Below are positions 26,729-35,831 of a stretch of DNA of 64,000 nucleotides, in pieces. The stretch's first letter is position 1. Each line of letters opens with the position of its first letter. The notes beneath the pieces are model-generated. The model worked only from the letters and a program-made list of their open reading frames with translations, did not search any database and had not been told where the DNA came from. Position numbers and translations under genes: made by a program. The stretch is from PMP191F sp047602185 (lineage in GTDB: Bacteria > Bacteroidota > Bacteroidia > Chitinophagales > Chitinophagaceae), in contig JASGHY010000001.1 of the NCBI GenBank assembly GCA_047602185.1, positions 3,348,001 to 3,412,000 of the forward strand. The letters are read 5' to 3'.

Positions 26729-27027
26729 GTGACTATGTTTGAAAATGTGACGCAGTAAATATAGGAACTTTTAAAACTTCGCAAAAAAATGTTAAAGTTT
26801 TTATGGAATTCCTACATTATTAACCAAAGACAAAAGTGAAAATAGAAGTGCTGCAACTTATCCTGAAATTTTAGGCTATAAAATCCAATAATAAAAACAT
26901 AAAATATTTAATTAATATGTTAAACATATAAAATATTATTGAATATCAATATGATACAAAAACAAGATAACTTAGAAAGGAAAAAACAAAGACATTATAC
27001 TAAATTAAAATACATTGTTTAGCAAAT

Positions 27028-27061
27028 AAAAAAAGGCCGGCATTAATGCCGGCCTTTTTTT
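27028..27061 (-). terminator. Intrinsic terminator after the upstream SusCD pair
   Basis: AAAAAAGGCCGGCAT and its complement form a very stable hairpin ending in TTTTTT on the minus strand, just past the SusD stop at 27085. It separates the two SusCD units. Confidence 0.92.
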
Positions 27062-27084
27062 ATTATTAAAATTTGATATTTCTC

Positions 27085-28572
27085 CTAGGGTTTATCCCAC
27101 CATACACTGGTTGTTAAATCATCAGCACCCTGGCTGGCAACAACGGCATTATAGTTATCAGTATTCAAGTCTCTTTCTGTAAGAGGGTACCCTTGTCTGC
27201 GTGGAATAATCTTGGGTGTTGTATAAGCATTCGGAGTAACAGTTAACTCTGGGTAACCTGTTCTTCTCCAGTCTGTCCATGCTTCATAACCATATCCCAT
27301 ATAACTGGCGATCCATTTCTGTGTCAGGATCAGTTTGATAGCATTTGCAGAATTGTAAACTACACCAGCCTGGCCAATATAGTTGCTAATGGCAACTGCA
27401 TCTGTAATGCCTTGCTCATTGAATGATGCAGTAACCGCAGCGGTATATTTTGCGGCAGCATTTACATCATCAGCAGAACCAGTGATCCAACCCAGTTTGT
27501 AAGCTTCAGCAACACTGAACAATACTTCAGAATAAGTGTAAATTGAAACAGCTGAGTTTTGCTGCCTGAACTTTGCGCCAATTAATGAAATATTACCTGC
27601 GCTGGTTGGAAGATTGTCTACAGTACCAGCAGAATATCCAGGAGCGCCCTGCAATAAACCATAAGGCATACCTACAATAGTATTCGTAGCTGTAGGCGTA
27701 GCATATACTGCCAACCGAGGGTCACTCAGTGTTGTCAGCATATCTACCATCGGTTTACTGATAGCATAGTCATAACGCTTAGCTACCTGGTAGTTGTTAT
27801 AGATATTGTTTTCATTTGCAGACTCCGCCAGGAATTTATAGGAGATATTCTCTGTATTGGAAGAAATTACCCCTGCGGCCAGCGCTTCATTAAACTTAGC
27901 TTTACCTGTAGCCGGATCTTTTTTGGAAAGATGCAGTGCCGCCATCAGTTTTATGGTGTTGGCAAACCTTTTCCATGCAGCAACATTACCACTAAAAAGG
28001 ATATCGCCATTTAACGAACCACCGTCAAACTGTGCAACTGCAGCAGTTAGCTCGCTAAAAAGTGCTGTATACACATCTTTCTGCGCATCAAACTTTGGAG
28101 TTAATTCACTTACACCTTTCAGTGCTTCACTATATGGAATATCTCCAAACCTATCGGTCATATTAAAGAAGAAAAATGCTTTCAGAATACGTGCGGCCGC
28201 AATCTGGTTTGCATTAGAACCACCACTCACAACATAAGGAGCGGTCTTAGTTGAATCTGCGGTATTCAGCAGTATTACAAGGTTTAAGTCTTCCAGCGGT
28301 CCGTTGTAGATCGCATTGTAATCGAACTGAATTGCTTTATATCTTGATTCATCCGTGTAAAACACGTTTGAGATCTGTTGTACATACAATCTCGGCTGGG
28401 TAGCATTCACAAGACCAGCTACCGAACGCTCGGCACTGGTAATTAACAGTGCAGTCTGAGGCTGAGACGGTTTGTTGGGAGTATAGTTGATATCTGTTAT
28501 CTTTTTGCATGATCCCAGAGAACCAACAAGCACCGCACCGCCCAGTATATATTTAAAAAGATTCGCTTTCAT
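27085..28572 (-). CDS. SusD/RagB-family outer-membrane lipoprotein (SusD-like_2)
   Basis: This 495-residue lipoprotein has its lipobox at about Cys22 (LGSCKKITD) followed by INYTPNKPS. SusD-like_2 landmarks are FFFNMTDRFGDIPYSEALKG, PKFDAQKDVYTALFSEL and KLILTQKWIASYMGYGYEAWTDWRRTGYPEL. It begins 20 bp after its SusC partner and shares its layout with the second SusD at 21775-23343. It probably binds ligand for the adjacent channel; the ligand is not predictable. Confidence 0.92.
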   Translation of the reverse strand: MKANLFKYILGGAVLVGSLGSCKKITDINYTPNKPSQPQTALLITSAERSVAGLVNATQPRLYVQQISNVFYTDESRYKAIQFDYNAIYNGPLEDLNLVILLNTADSTKTAPYVVSGGSNANQIAAARILKAFFFFNMTDRFGDIPYSEALKGVSELTPKFDAQKDVYTALFSELTAAVAQFDGGSLNGDILFSGNVAAWKRFANTIKLMAALHLSKKDPATGKAKFNEALAAGVISSNTENISYKFLAESANENNIYNNYQVAKRYDYAISKPMVDMLTTLSDPRLAVYATPTATNTIVGMPYGLLQGAPGYSAGTVDNLPTSAGNISLIGAKFRQQNSAVSIYTYSEVLFSVAEAYKLGWITGSADDVNAAAKYTAAVTASFNEQGITDAVAISNYIGQAGVVYNSANAIKLILTQKWIASYMGYGYEAWTDWRRTGYPELTVTPNAYTTPKIIPRRQGYPLTERDLNTDNYNAVVASQGADDLTTSVWWDKP

Positions 28573-28592
28573 CTTAGTAAGTTTAAAGAATA

Positions 28593-31500
28593 TTAGAATG
28601 TTAATTTCAGGTTGAACCCGAGGCTTCTTGTAGCAGGCAACTGTCCACCCTCTCTCCAGTCAAGTTCCAATTGAGAAGGATCAATTCCTTTAACCGGAGT
28701 ATAAATTAACCAGGGATTTTGTGCTACCAGATAGAAGCTTGCTCTCTGAAGACCCAGTTTAGAGATCAGCTTTCCTGGCAGATCATAACCAATACTAACT
28801 TCTCTGAGTTTTACATAAGAAGCGTCATAGATCCAGTTTTCCCAAAGCGTTGAAAGTTCACTTTCATACAATGTCTGAGCGTCTACATAAGTGGCATTGG
28901 GTTTTCCTGTTGATTCAACAATACCAGGAAAGAGCACGCCACCGCCACTTGCAGGATCATCACGTTTAGGATTTCCTTTTTCATTCAGACCAGCAGTTTC
29001 AGCAGAAAGACCAGAGCCGGAAGCATTTGCTTTTGTGATAGACAACAATTTACCGCCAGACTGGAAGTCGATTGAGAAACCAGCATGGAAACCTTTGTAA
29101 GAAACGGTACTGGTGATACCACCTGTAAAGTCAGGCAGGAAAGTACCAAAGTTTACATTAGGTGTAGTTAAGGGGAAACCATCGTCATCAATCAGCACAT
29201 TACCTGCGCCATCTCTTTTGAAACCGAGTCCCATTAAAGTACCAAATGGTTTGTTCACTTCCCTGTTTGCAGTAACAGCATTTGAACCGGAATAACCAAA
29301 GCTTGCCCATGCAAAGTTTTTGATATCTCCATACAGTTCATTGATCTTATTTTTATTGATACCCAGGTTCATGTCAATATCCCAGGTAACTGCTTTGTTT
29401 TTGATTGGCGTACCACCAAGGCTGATCTCATAACCATAGTTCTGAATTTCACCTGCGTTAACCAATGCAGTAGAGAAACCTGTTGTACTTGGTAAGGTCA
29501 GAGAAATAATCTGATCTTTTGTGAAACGGTTATAGTAGTTGAAATCGAAACGAACCCTGTTGCGCAGGAAACGTAATTCAGTACCTAACTCATAAGAGGT
29601 AGATAAAGTAGGCTTCAGGTTTTCATTCGGTATCTGATTGGGAACAGACATTGAAGGAGTTGTTCCATACAAAGCGCCAGCATCATAAGCCTGGTGAATT
29701 GCATATGCGTCTACATCAGAACCTGTTCTACCCACTGATCCGCGGATACGGCCGAAAGAAAGAAAACCTGTATTCTGGAATAACTCCGTAAAAACAAACG
29801 AAGTTGAAACACCACCATACAGATAAGAGTTATTTGCTTTGGGCAGCGCTGAAGACCAGTCGTTTCTAAGGTTAAGTTCCAAGAACAGCATGTTCTTATA
29901 TCCCAGTGAGCCAAAGCCATATACGCTTCTAACCTGTTTATCAACAGTTGAGTTGCTTACTGTTGGTCTGTCTTTAGAAGCAGCAATATTATAAAAATCA
30001 GGTACAGTTAAACCACCTGCAGTTGCCATTGAGATATCCTCATTGTGGTTGTTCCTCATTTCATAATATGCGCCACCTCTCAAAGAAAGATCGTTGAACT
30101 TATTATCATACTCCAGGTTCCACACATAGTTATTTTCTCTTGCGCGGGATTGGTTAGTTGAGAATGATGCAATGTTCAATGTTCCCGAAGCAGTTCTGTT
30201 ATCACCATAATAAGAGTAATAATTACCCCTGGCAATAAAGTTTGCTTTTAAACTTTTAGCAATGTTATAAGAAGCACTAAGGCTACCATAAACACGTGAA
30301 TCATTGCTATGGTTTACGTTTTCGTAAGCTTCAGTAAATGGATTATCCCAGTATTTTGGAGCCAGGTTAGTTGGTCCATTGATATTCCATGAAGTATAAG
30401 TACCATCGGGTCTTTTATACCTGCGCAGTTTATCAATTTCCAGGTCCCTGTGCCACCACTGGTTAAATGAACCGGAAGTTTGCGTACCATATCCTTCATC
30501 AGGGATACCTATGCTTTTAGTGAAATTAGCATTCAGGTTTGCTGCTAATGTAAAACCAGAGAAAGGAGTAATGCTACCGAAATAGCTTATGTAATTCTTT
30601 TTCTGGCTACTATTAGGCGTAATACCTGTACGATTGATATTAGTAAAAGAAACTCTTGTACTGTAATTTTCGCCGGCTTTTGAGAAAGAGATATTTGTGT
30701 TAGCCGTAATACCTGTATTATAATAGTTTCTTACATTGTTCGGTTGGGCAACATAAGGCTTAAGCTTCAGGTATTCAGGATCTGTTTTATCCCATGAATA
30801 CCAGGGAGCATACAAAGAGCCATCCATTTTAGGGCCCCAGCTTTCGTCACCGTAATAGTCATAATATTTTGCACCATCCATTGCAGCCAGGGCAGGATCC
30901 ATTGTAGCTGCATTGAATTTGAAAATATTCCAATCCTGGCTATAACCACCACCGTATTCATTCTGGTATTTTGGTAAAGTGTAAACTTTCTCAAACAGTG
31001 TACTTTGGTTAACTTCAATACCCACACCTCTGCCTTTGGTGCCACGGCGGGTTGTAATCACCACCACACCATTTTCACCACGTTGTCCGTAAACAGAAGT
31101 TGCAGAAGGTCCTTTTAATACGGTAAGTGATGCTACATCATCCATGTTAACATCAGTAGAGTTTACAATAACTCCATCAACAACATACAATGGGTTTTTA
31201 CCGCCATCGATACTGCTAATACCCCTGATGCGTAATGATGATGCACCAAATTTGGCACCAGAGCCACCTCTCACCTGCACACCGGAAACTTTACCAGCCA
31301 GTGCTGTACCAAGGTCGGCCTGTTTTGTCTGAGTAAGATCTTCCCCTTTAATTTCCTGTGCGGCATAGCCTACAGACCGCTTTTCACGGCTTACACCAAG
31401 CGCAGTTACTACTACTTCACTTAATGCAGAGGAAGGAGATAATGAAACTGTAATAGAAGCTGAAGCGCCTAATTTAAACTCCGTGGCTTCGTAGCCGGTA

Positions 31501-31718
31501 GCGCTGATAACGAGTGTAGTGCCAGAAGCGGCATTGATCTTAAAACTTCCTGTTGCATCTGCTGCAACCCCCGTGTTAGTTCCTTTGATTTTGATTGTGG
31601 CAAAAGGGACAGGCTCTCCTTTTGCATCTTTTACCTGCCCGGTCACAGATGGGTTTTGACCATAGGCAATAACAATGCTTAACGCTAGCACTGTTAGTAG
31701 TGTTAGGATTTTTCTCAT
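28593..31718 (-). CDS. SusC/RagA-family TonB-dependent transporter
   Basis: From the ATG at 31718 the product is 1041 residues, beginning with a signal peptide (MRKILTLLTVLALSIVIAYG). The frame extends to 31763, but the upstream part is not signal-like. It has a carboxypeptidase-D-like domain (QVKDAKGEPVPFATIKIKG), a plug (GVQVRGGSGAKFG, PLYVVDGVIVN, NGVVVITTRRG) and a long beta-barrel ending SLGFNLKLTF. It pairs with the SusD 20 bp downstream. It lacks an STN domain. The two SusC proteins in the window share organisation but differ clearly in sequence, so they are paralogues rather than a recent duplication. Confidence 0.94.
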   Translation of the reverse strand: MRKILTLLTVLALSIVIAYGQNPSVTGQVKDAKGEPVPFATIKIKGTNTGVAADATGSFKINAASGTTLVISATGYEATEFKLGASASITVSLSPSSALSEVVVTALGVSREKRSVGYAAQEIKGEDLTQTKQADLGTALAGKVSGVQVRGGSGAKFGASSLRIRGISSIDGGKNPLYVVDGVIVNSTDVNMDDVASLTVLKGPSATSVYGQRGENGVVVITTRRGTKGRGVGIEVNQSTLFEKVYTLPKYQNEYGGGYSQDWNIFKFNAATMDPALAAMDGAKYYDYYGDESWGPKMDGSLYAPWYSWDKTDPEYLKLKPYVAQPNNVRNYYNTGITANTNISFSKAGENYSTRVSFTNINRTGITPNSSQKKNYISYFGSITPFSGFTLAANLNANFTKSIGIPDEGYGTQTSGSFNQWWHRDLEIDKLRRYKRPDGTYTSWNINGPTNLAPKYWDNPFTEAYENVNHSNDSRVYGSLSASYNIAKSLKANFIARGNYYSYYGDNRTASGTLNIASFSTNQSRARENNYVWNLEYDNKFNDLSLRGGAYYEMRNNHNEDISMATAGGLTVPDFYNIAASKDRPTVSNSTVDKQVRSVYGFGSLGYKNMLFLELNLRNDWSSALPKANNSYLYGGVSTSFVFTELFQNTGFLSFGRIRGSVGRTGSDVDAYAIHQAYDAGALYGTTPSMSVPNQIPNENLKPTLSTSYELGTELRFLRNRVRFDFNYYNRFTKDQIISLTLPSTTGFSTALVNAGEIQNYGYEISLGGTPIKNKAVTWDIDMNLGINKNKINELYGDIKNFAWASFGYSGSNAVTANREVNKPFGTLMGLGFKRDGAGNVLIDDDGFPLTTPNVNFGTFLPDFTGGITSTVSYKGFHAGFSIDFQSGGKLLSITKANASGSGLSAETAGLNEKGNPKRDDPASGGGVLFPGIVESTGKPNATYVDAQTLYESELSTLWENWIYDASYVKLREVSIGYDLPGKLISKLGLQRASFYLVAQNPWLIYTPVKGIDPSQLELDWREGGQLPATRSLGFNLKLTF

Positions 31719-31866
31719 GTAATTATGTTTATGTTTTTCCCGTAAAAACAGATGAATTATCAATCTAAACCGATTTCATCTGCTTTTTGTCAGACATGCA
31801 TAATTACTTAACCGCTGCATTTTTAAGTTAACGTTAACTTACTTTAATTTTTTTTTAATGAATCCA

Positions 31867-33942
31867 TTAACGAATGAATAACAAAAATTGAAGGTTAAAC
31901 TCAGTGCGGTTATTCCCCTCCGTGTTCTCTAACCCGCTACCATATTGCATTTCATTATTGCTAAAAAATCTTGCCAGTTTAAAATTTAGTTTCGAACTAC
32001 AACTATTATTAGTATAACGGTTAATAACACTTGTAGTATTAAATCCCACATTTAAATAACATTTTAATCCCTTTCCGTAAAAAGCAGGTATATAATAACT
32101 GTAAGGCACATCCTGTTCAAAGGCATAAATCCTGGAATCATAGCCATCAGTATCAAAATAGCTTAACCGTAACCCGGTAAAAAGCCTGGAAGAACTATAA
32201 TTACAATCCAGGTAAGTTAAAAAGCCATTCTGTGTTGTAGTTATAGTATTGCCTGTTTTATAATTAACCAATTCAACACGATGTCGTAGCTGCCAATGAT
32301 TATCAATAATAAACGAGAATTGTGTACGCCATGATTGCTTACAGGCTTCTGTTATGCCCCTTACAGGCTGATTTTCATCACTATTAACAGGTTTTACCTC
32401 GTAATGATAACGCCCATACCATGTAACTCTCTTAGAAGGAGTACAGGAAAGTTGAATAAAATAGTCCCCGCCTGTGGCAGGGGCATTTACACGGTATTTT
32501 AACCACGGGAAGCTAAAAAGATCAGCGTAAGCATTTAACTGCCAATATGAAAACGGGCGAACTACAACACCCATATACATCCCATTTTCATTTACAGGCA
32601 TACTATTTTCAGTAAAAGCATTGCCATATAATGATTGGTATGCCTTATTAATATTACGATACACCATAGCAATATCTACCCTGGGGTCAACACTGGCCAG
32701 CAAACCAGCCACCGCTGCAGTTTTAAATTGTTGATCTGCAGCTATTTCACCAAACATATGCACATTGTAAAAGGTATAACTATAGTCAAAACTGTAGTTA
32801 CTCCACCGCTTACCATTGACCGAAAACTTATCATAAAGGTTTTCCGATGGCTGTAAAGGGTACCGAAACTGGTATTGAATAACATTTAACCCCACATTGC
32901 CATTAGCTCCCCATAAACGGACATTACTACCCGCTACCAGGCTTTGCAGATTGTTCTTACGTGCCAATTCAGAAAGGGTGCGATGATAACCCGATGTAAG
33001 TAATGTACTTACATACACCTTGTTGTCATTTATACTATCTGTTATCAGTGTCGCACTCAATTTCCGGTAGGAGGCAAATATGGTTGCTTCCCAATTACGT
33101 TTCCCGATCGTAACACCTATTCCACGATGAAAATTAAATTCACCTGCTGAAGTATAGGGTCTTAATACAGGTCCCTGCCTTTTAATGTCAGTAACAATTG
33201 CTGTTTTCCCAAATGCCAGACTTTGCCATTGGATCAGCCCCTGCCCCATATTTACTGTAAAATCACCAATAGCCAATGCTTTTACTATTCCGAGTTTGCG
33301 GATAAACAGATGGGCTGAATAGAAATCGAACCCTGTGCGTTGTTGTCCTTTAAAAAGTTGTTCACCAGCATCTTTATCTCCCAGCACACCATATTGTAAC
33401 AGATTCTGGTAATTATACCTGTAACGAAATAATAACCTGGCCCTGCTCCCTGTATAATAACCAACGCCTGAATCTTTCTTATCATATTCGGCCGGCTTTT
33501 CAAGCAGAGATCCAAAACGGGTCAGTACACTTGCCTGGCCCTTACCGAACCGTTTCCATAAACCAGCTATAGATCCACCTCCATCATTGATGGTAACAAA
33601 AGGCAACAATTTTCTTATCGTTGCAATGTCTAATGTTGGTACTGCCTGCAGTTCATAAATACTTACCAGGTTTCCCAGCAGGCTCCTGTAATTTAAAAAA
33701 TGGCTTATTTGCAATGGAGAGAGTAAATGCAATTCTTCCAGTTGCCCTTTTGTAGCAGTATTCAGGTTCAGGGGGTGCTTCTTTAAATAATCTAATTGTT
33801 GCCAATAACTGTCATCTTCTGTTTCAATTTCATTGTCAGTAGCCTGGCTTTCCAGTTGCTGTTGCAGAGTTTCGGCAACCTCCTGCGTAAAAAGTGCCCT
33901 TGCCCATAGTAATAAAAGCGTTAGTAACAAAGCTGGTTTCAT
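31867..33942 (-). CDS. Helix-hairpin-helix plus outer-membrane beta-barrel protein
   Basis: This 691-residue protein has a signal peptide, then a ComEA-like helix-hairpin-helix region (about 50-115; LNLNTATKGQLEEL, FLNYRSLLGNLVSIYELQAV). The remaining 550 residues are rich in alternating aromatic strands and look like an outer-membrane barrel. The glycine hairpins (GIG) needed for DNA contact are replaced (HLLSPLQ, VPTLDIA), so DNA binding is doubtful. The type is widespread in Bacteroidota without a known role. Its start overlaps the stop of the small barrel gene by 4 bp, so the two are co-expressed. Confidence 0.7.
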   Translation of the reverse strand: MKPALLLTLLLLWARALFTQEVAETLQQQLESQATDNEIETEDDSYWQQLDYLKKHPLNLNTATKGQLEELHLLSPLQISHFLNYRSLLGNLVSIYELQAVPTLDIATIRKLLPFVTINDGGGSIAGLWKRFGKGQASVLTRFGSLLEKPAEYDKKDSGVGYYTGSRARLLFRYRYNYQNLLQYGVLGDKDAGEQLFKGQQRTGFDFYSAHLFIRKLGIVKALAIGDFTVNMGQGLIQWQSLAFGKTAIVTDIKRQGPVLRPYTSAGEFNFHRGIGVTIGKRNWEATIFASYRKLSATLITDSINDNKVYVSTLLTSGYHRTLSELARKNNLQSLVAGSNVRLWGANGNVGLNVIQYQFRYPLQPSENLYDKFSVNGKRWSNYSFDYSYTFYNVHMFGEIAADQQFKTAAVAGLLASVDPRVDIAMVYRNINKAYQSLYGNAFTENSMPVNENGMYMGVVVRPFSYWQLNAYADLFSFPWLKYRVNAPATGGDYFIQLSCTPSKRVTWYGRYHYEVKPVNSDENQPVRGITEACKQSWRTQFSFIIDNHWQLRHRVELVNYKTGNTITTTQNGFLTYLDCNYSSSRLFTGLRLSYFDTDGYDSRIYAFEQDVPYSYYIPAFYGKGLKCYLNVGFNTTSVINRYTNNSCSSKLNFKLARFFSNNEMQYGSGLENTEGNNRTEFNLQFLLFIR

Positions 33943-34760
33943 TCTTTATTGCTTTTGCCATAAAAACTGATTGTTAACCCGGGAGTAATGCCTAATTGTG
34001 GATGATAGCTCCCCGTAATATCTGCCCGGATATTTTTCAATTTCCAACCTACACCTAAGTAAGGAGTTCCTGATGCAGTGGCTATTCCGCCACGGGCGAA
34101 AAAACAATTTGCAAAACGGTATTGTGCATTGATCAGTACAGTAGCCGTTTTATTTTCCTCCTTCACTAATTCTGCACTCATATATAGAACAGAAGAAGCC
34201 TCCCACCCTATAGCAGTTTTATATACTGATGCCAGTTTCTCTTCTTTATTGTTGCTGAACTTTCCGCCAACAGGATTAATGACCTGTAGCCCTACCTGTA
34301 CCTGGTCTGTTATTTGCCACGTGGTAGCCGCTTCTACCGATAAAGCATTATCACTACCGTACCCGGTTATACGTAACATGGTATAATTAAACTGTACGCC
34401 TATATTTACCTTGCCCAGGTTCTTACCGTATGCCAGGCCTACTGAAGATTCATTATATTGGCTCCAGCCAAAATATTTTACAGCCACTCCCAGCCCCCCT
34501 GAACCAACCGGCAATCCTACAGCACCCATTAAGAAATTCAGCTCTTCCAGCATATACCTGCGTTCGCCATACACGCCGGCATTTACCTGTTTAAGAGATC
34601 CAAGACTGGCCTGGTTATTTAAAAAGGAAAAAGCATCTGAAAAGGATTGACTATAAGCGCCGGAACCAATAGTTGTAGCAGCGGACGGGTAATGAAGGGA
34701 TTGACTAAACAAAGCAGGAAAAGGAAAAATAAGCGTCAGGCAATAAACATACCTCCACAT
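33939..34760 (-). CDS. Small outer-membrane barrel protein (PorV/PorQ-like)
   Basis: This 273-residue protein has a signal peptide ending around LFSQS. Its mature part begins SAATTIGSGAYSQSFSDAFSFLNNQASLG, reminiscent of PorV/PorQ and other FadL-like proteins in which an N-terminal segment with Asn-Gln-Ala precedes a 14-strand barrel. Alternating strands continue to the C-terminus (GLTISFYGKS). The role is unknown; PorQ- and PorV-type proteins act in type IX secretion, but the match is only by pattern. It is the first gene of a two-gene unit with the helix-hairpin-helix barrel protein. Confidence 0.6.
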   Translation of the reverse strand: MWRYVYCLTLIFPFPALFSQSLHYPSAATTIGSGAYSQSFSDAFSFLNNQASLGSLKQVNAGVYGERRYMLEELNFLMGAVGLPVGSGGLGVAVKYFGWSQYNESSVGLAYGKNLGKVNIGVQFNYTMLRITGYGSDNALSVEAATTWQITDQVQVGLQVINPVGGKFSNNKEEKLASVYKTAIGWEASSVLYMSAELVKEENKTATVLINAQYRFANCFFARGGIATASGTPYLGVGWKLKNIRADITGSYHPQLGITPGLTISFYGKSNKE

Positions 34761-34832
34761 ATATTATTTTTTCTTAAAACCTGTAATCACCTGATTAGAT
34801 TAAAAAAATTAGTAGTTTTTTTTATTTTATCC

Positions 34833-34863
34833 TTTGGAGGCAGTCGGGAGCACTTTACCTTTG
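34833..34863 (+). promoter_or_regulatory. Consensus promoter giving a probably leaderless folD mRNA
   Basis: TTTG (34833-34836), a 19-bp spacer and TACCTTTG (34856-34863) match the Bacteroidota consensus exactly. With the start expected about four bases after the box, the transcript would begin at or within a base or two of the folD ATG at 34868. Confidence 0.7.
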
Positions 34864-34867
34864 CGCC

Positions 34868-35743
34868 ATGCAAATTTTAGATGGAAACTTAGTCTCAAAG
34901 GCTATAAAAGATGAGTTGAAAATCAAGGTAGCTCAGCTGGTAAGTGAGGGTAAGAAAGTACCTCACCTGGCAGCTGTGCTGGTAGGTAATAACGGCGCCA
35001 GTGAAACATATGTTGGCTCCAAAGTAAAAACCTGCGAAGAAATAGGTTATAAATCAACACTCATTCGCCTGGAAGATGACATCAGTGAGTTTAAATTGCT
35101 AAATGTTATTGAAGAACTGAACAACGATCCTGATATTGATGGCATCCTGGTTCAATTACCCCTGCCTAAACATATTTCTGATGAAAAGGTGATCAACACC
35201 ATCCACCCTTCAAAAGATGTTGACGGCTTCCATCCTGTAAGTGTAGGAAGACTGGTACAGGGTCTCCCCTCTTTTGTACCGGCCACACCGCATGGCATTA
35301 TGCTGATGCTGGAACATTATAAAATTGACACCAAAGGCATGCATGCGGTAGTAATAGGTCGCAGCAATATCGTGGGCCGTCCAATGAGTATTCTGCTCAG
35401 CGGAAACTCTAACCCCGGAAACTGTACAGTTACTATTTGCCACTCTCAAACCCGCAATCTTAAAGAAATTTGCCTCCAGGGAGATATCATTGTTGCAGCC
35501 CTTGGTCGCCCCGGTTTTGTAAAAGGTGATATGGTGAAACCCGGTGCCATTGTAATTGACGTAGGTATTACCCGTGTGGCAGACGCCAGCAAGAAAAAGG
35601 GCTACGCTATTAAAGGAGATGTTGATTTTGACGAGGTGGCTCCAAAAGCCGGTTTTATAACGCCTGTTCCCGGTGGCGTGGGTCCTATGACCATTGCCGC
35701 CCTGATGAATAACACATACAGGGCCTGCAGAGAAAGAGATTAA
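34868..35743 (+). CDS. folD: Methylenetetrahydrofolate dehydrogenase/cyclohydrolase
   Basis: This 291-residue protein has full family length and the expected motifs: YVGSKVKTCEEIG (catalytic Lys), DGILVQLPLP, VDGFHP, the NADP-binding GRSNIVGRP and the C-terminal PVPGGVGPMT. It is bifunctional, oxidising 5,10-methylene-THF and hydrolysing 5,10-methenyl-THF to 10-formyl-THF for purine and formyl-Met synthesis. A perfect promoter ends five bases before the ATG, so the message appears leaderless. A strong terminator follows at 35771-35802, making it a single-gene unit. Confidence 0.97.
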   Translation: MQILDGNLVSKAIKDELKIKVAQLVSEGKKVPHLAAVLVGNNGASETYVGSKVKTCEEIGYKSTLIRLEDDISEFKLLNVIEELNNDPDIDGILVQLPLPKHISDEKVINTIHPSKDVDGFHPVSVGRLVQGLPSFVPATPHGIMLMLEHYKIDTKGMHAVVIGRSNIVGRPMSILLSGNSNPGNCTVTICHSQTRNLKEICLQGDIIVAALGRPGFVKGDMVKPGAIVIDVGITRVADASKKKGYAIKGDVDFDEVAPKAGFITPVPGGVGPMTIAALMNNTYRACRERD

Positions 35744-35770
35744 AGCTATTATAGTTTTTCTATGAACGGC

Positions 35771-35802
35771 GAAGGCAAATGGATTTCCGTCCATTTGCCT
35801 TC
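35771..35802 (+). terminator. Intrinsic terminator of folD
   Basis: GAAGGCAAATGGA and its complement form a 13-bp stem with a six-base loop, followed by TGTATTTTTA. Confidence 0.85.
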
Positions 35803-35831
35803 TGTATTTTTATACCTCAACTATTATCAAC

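Noticed and set aside
35210..35794. 194-codon minus-strand frame opposite folD
   Set aside because: Antisense shadow; folD motifs are intact on the other strand and the frame runs through the folD terminator.
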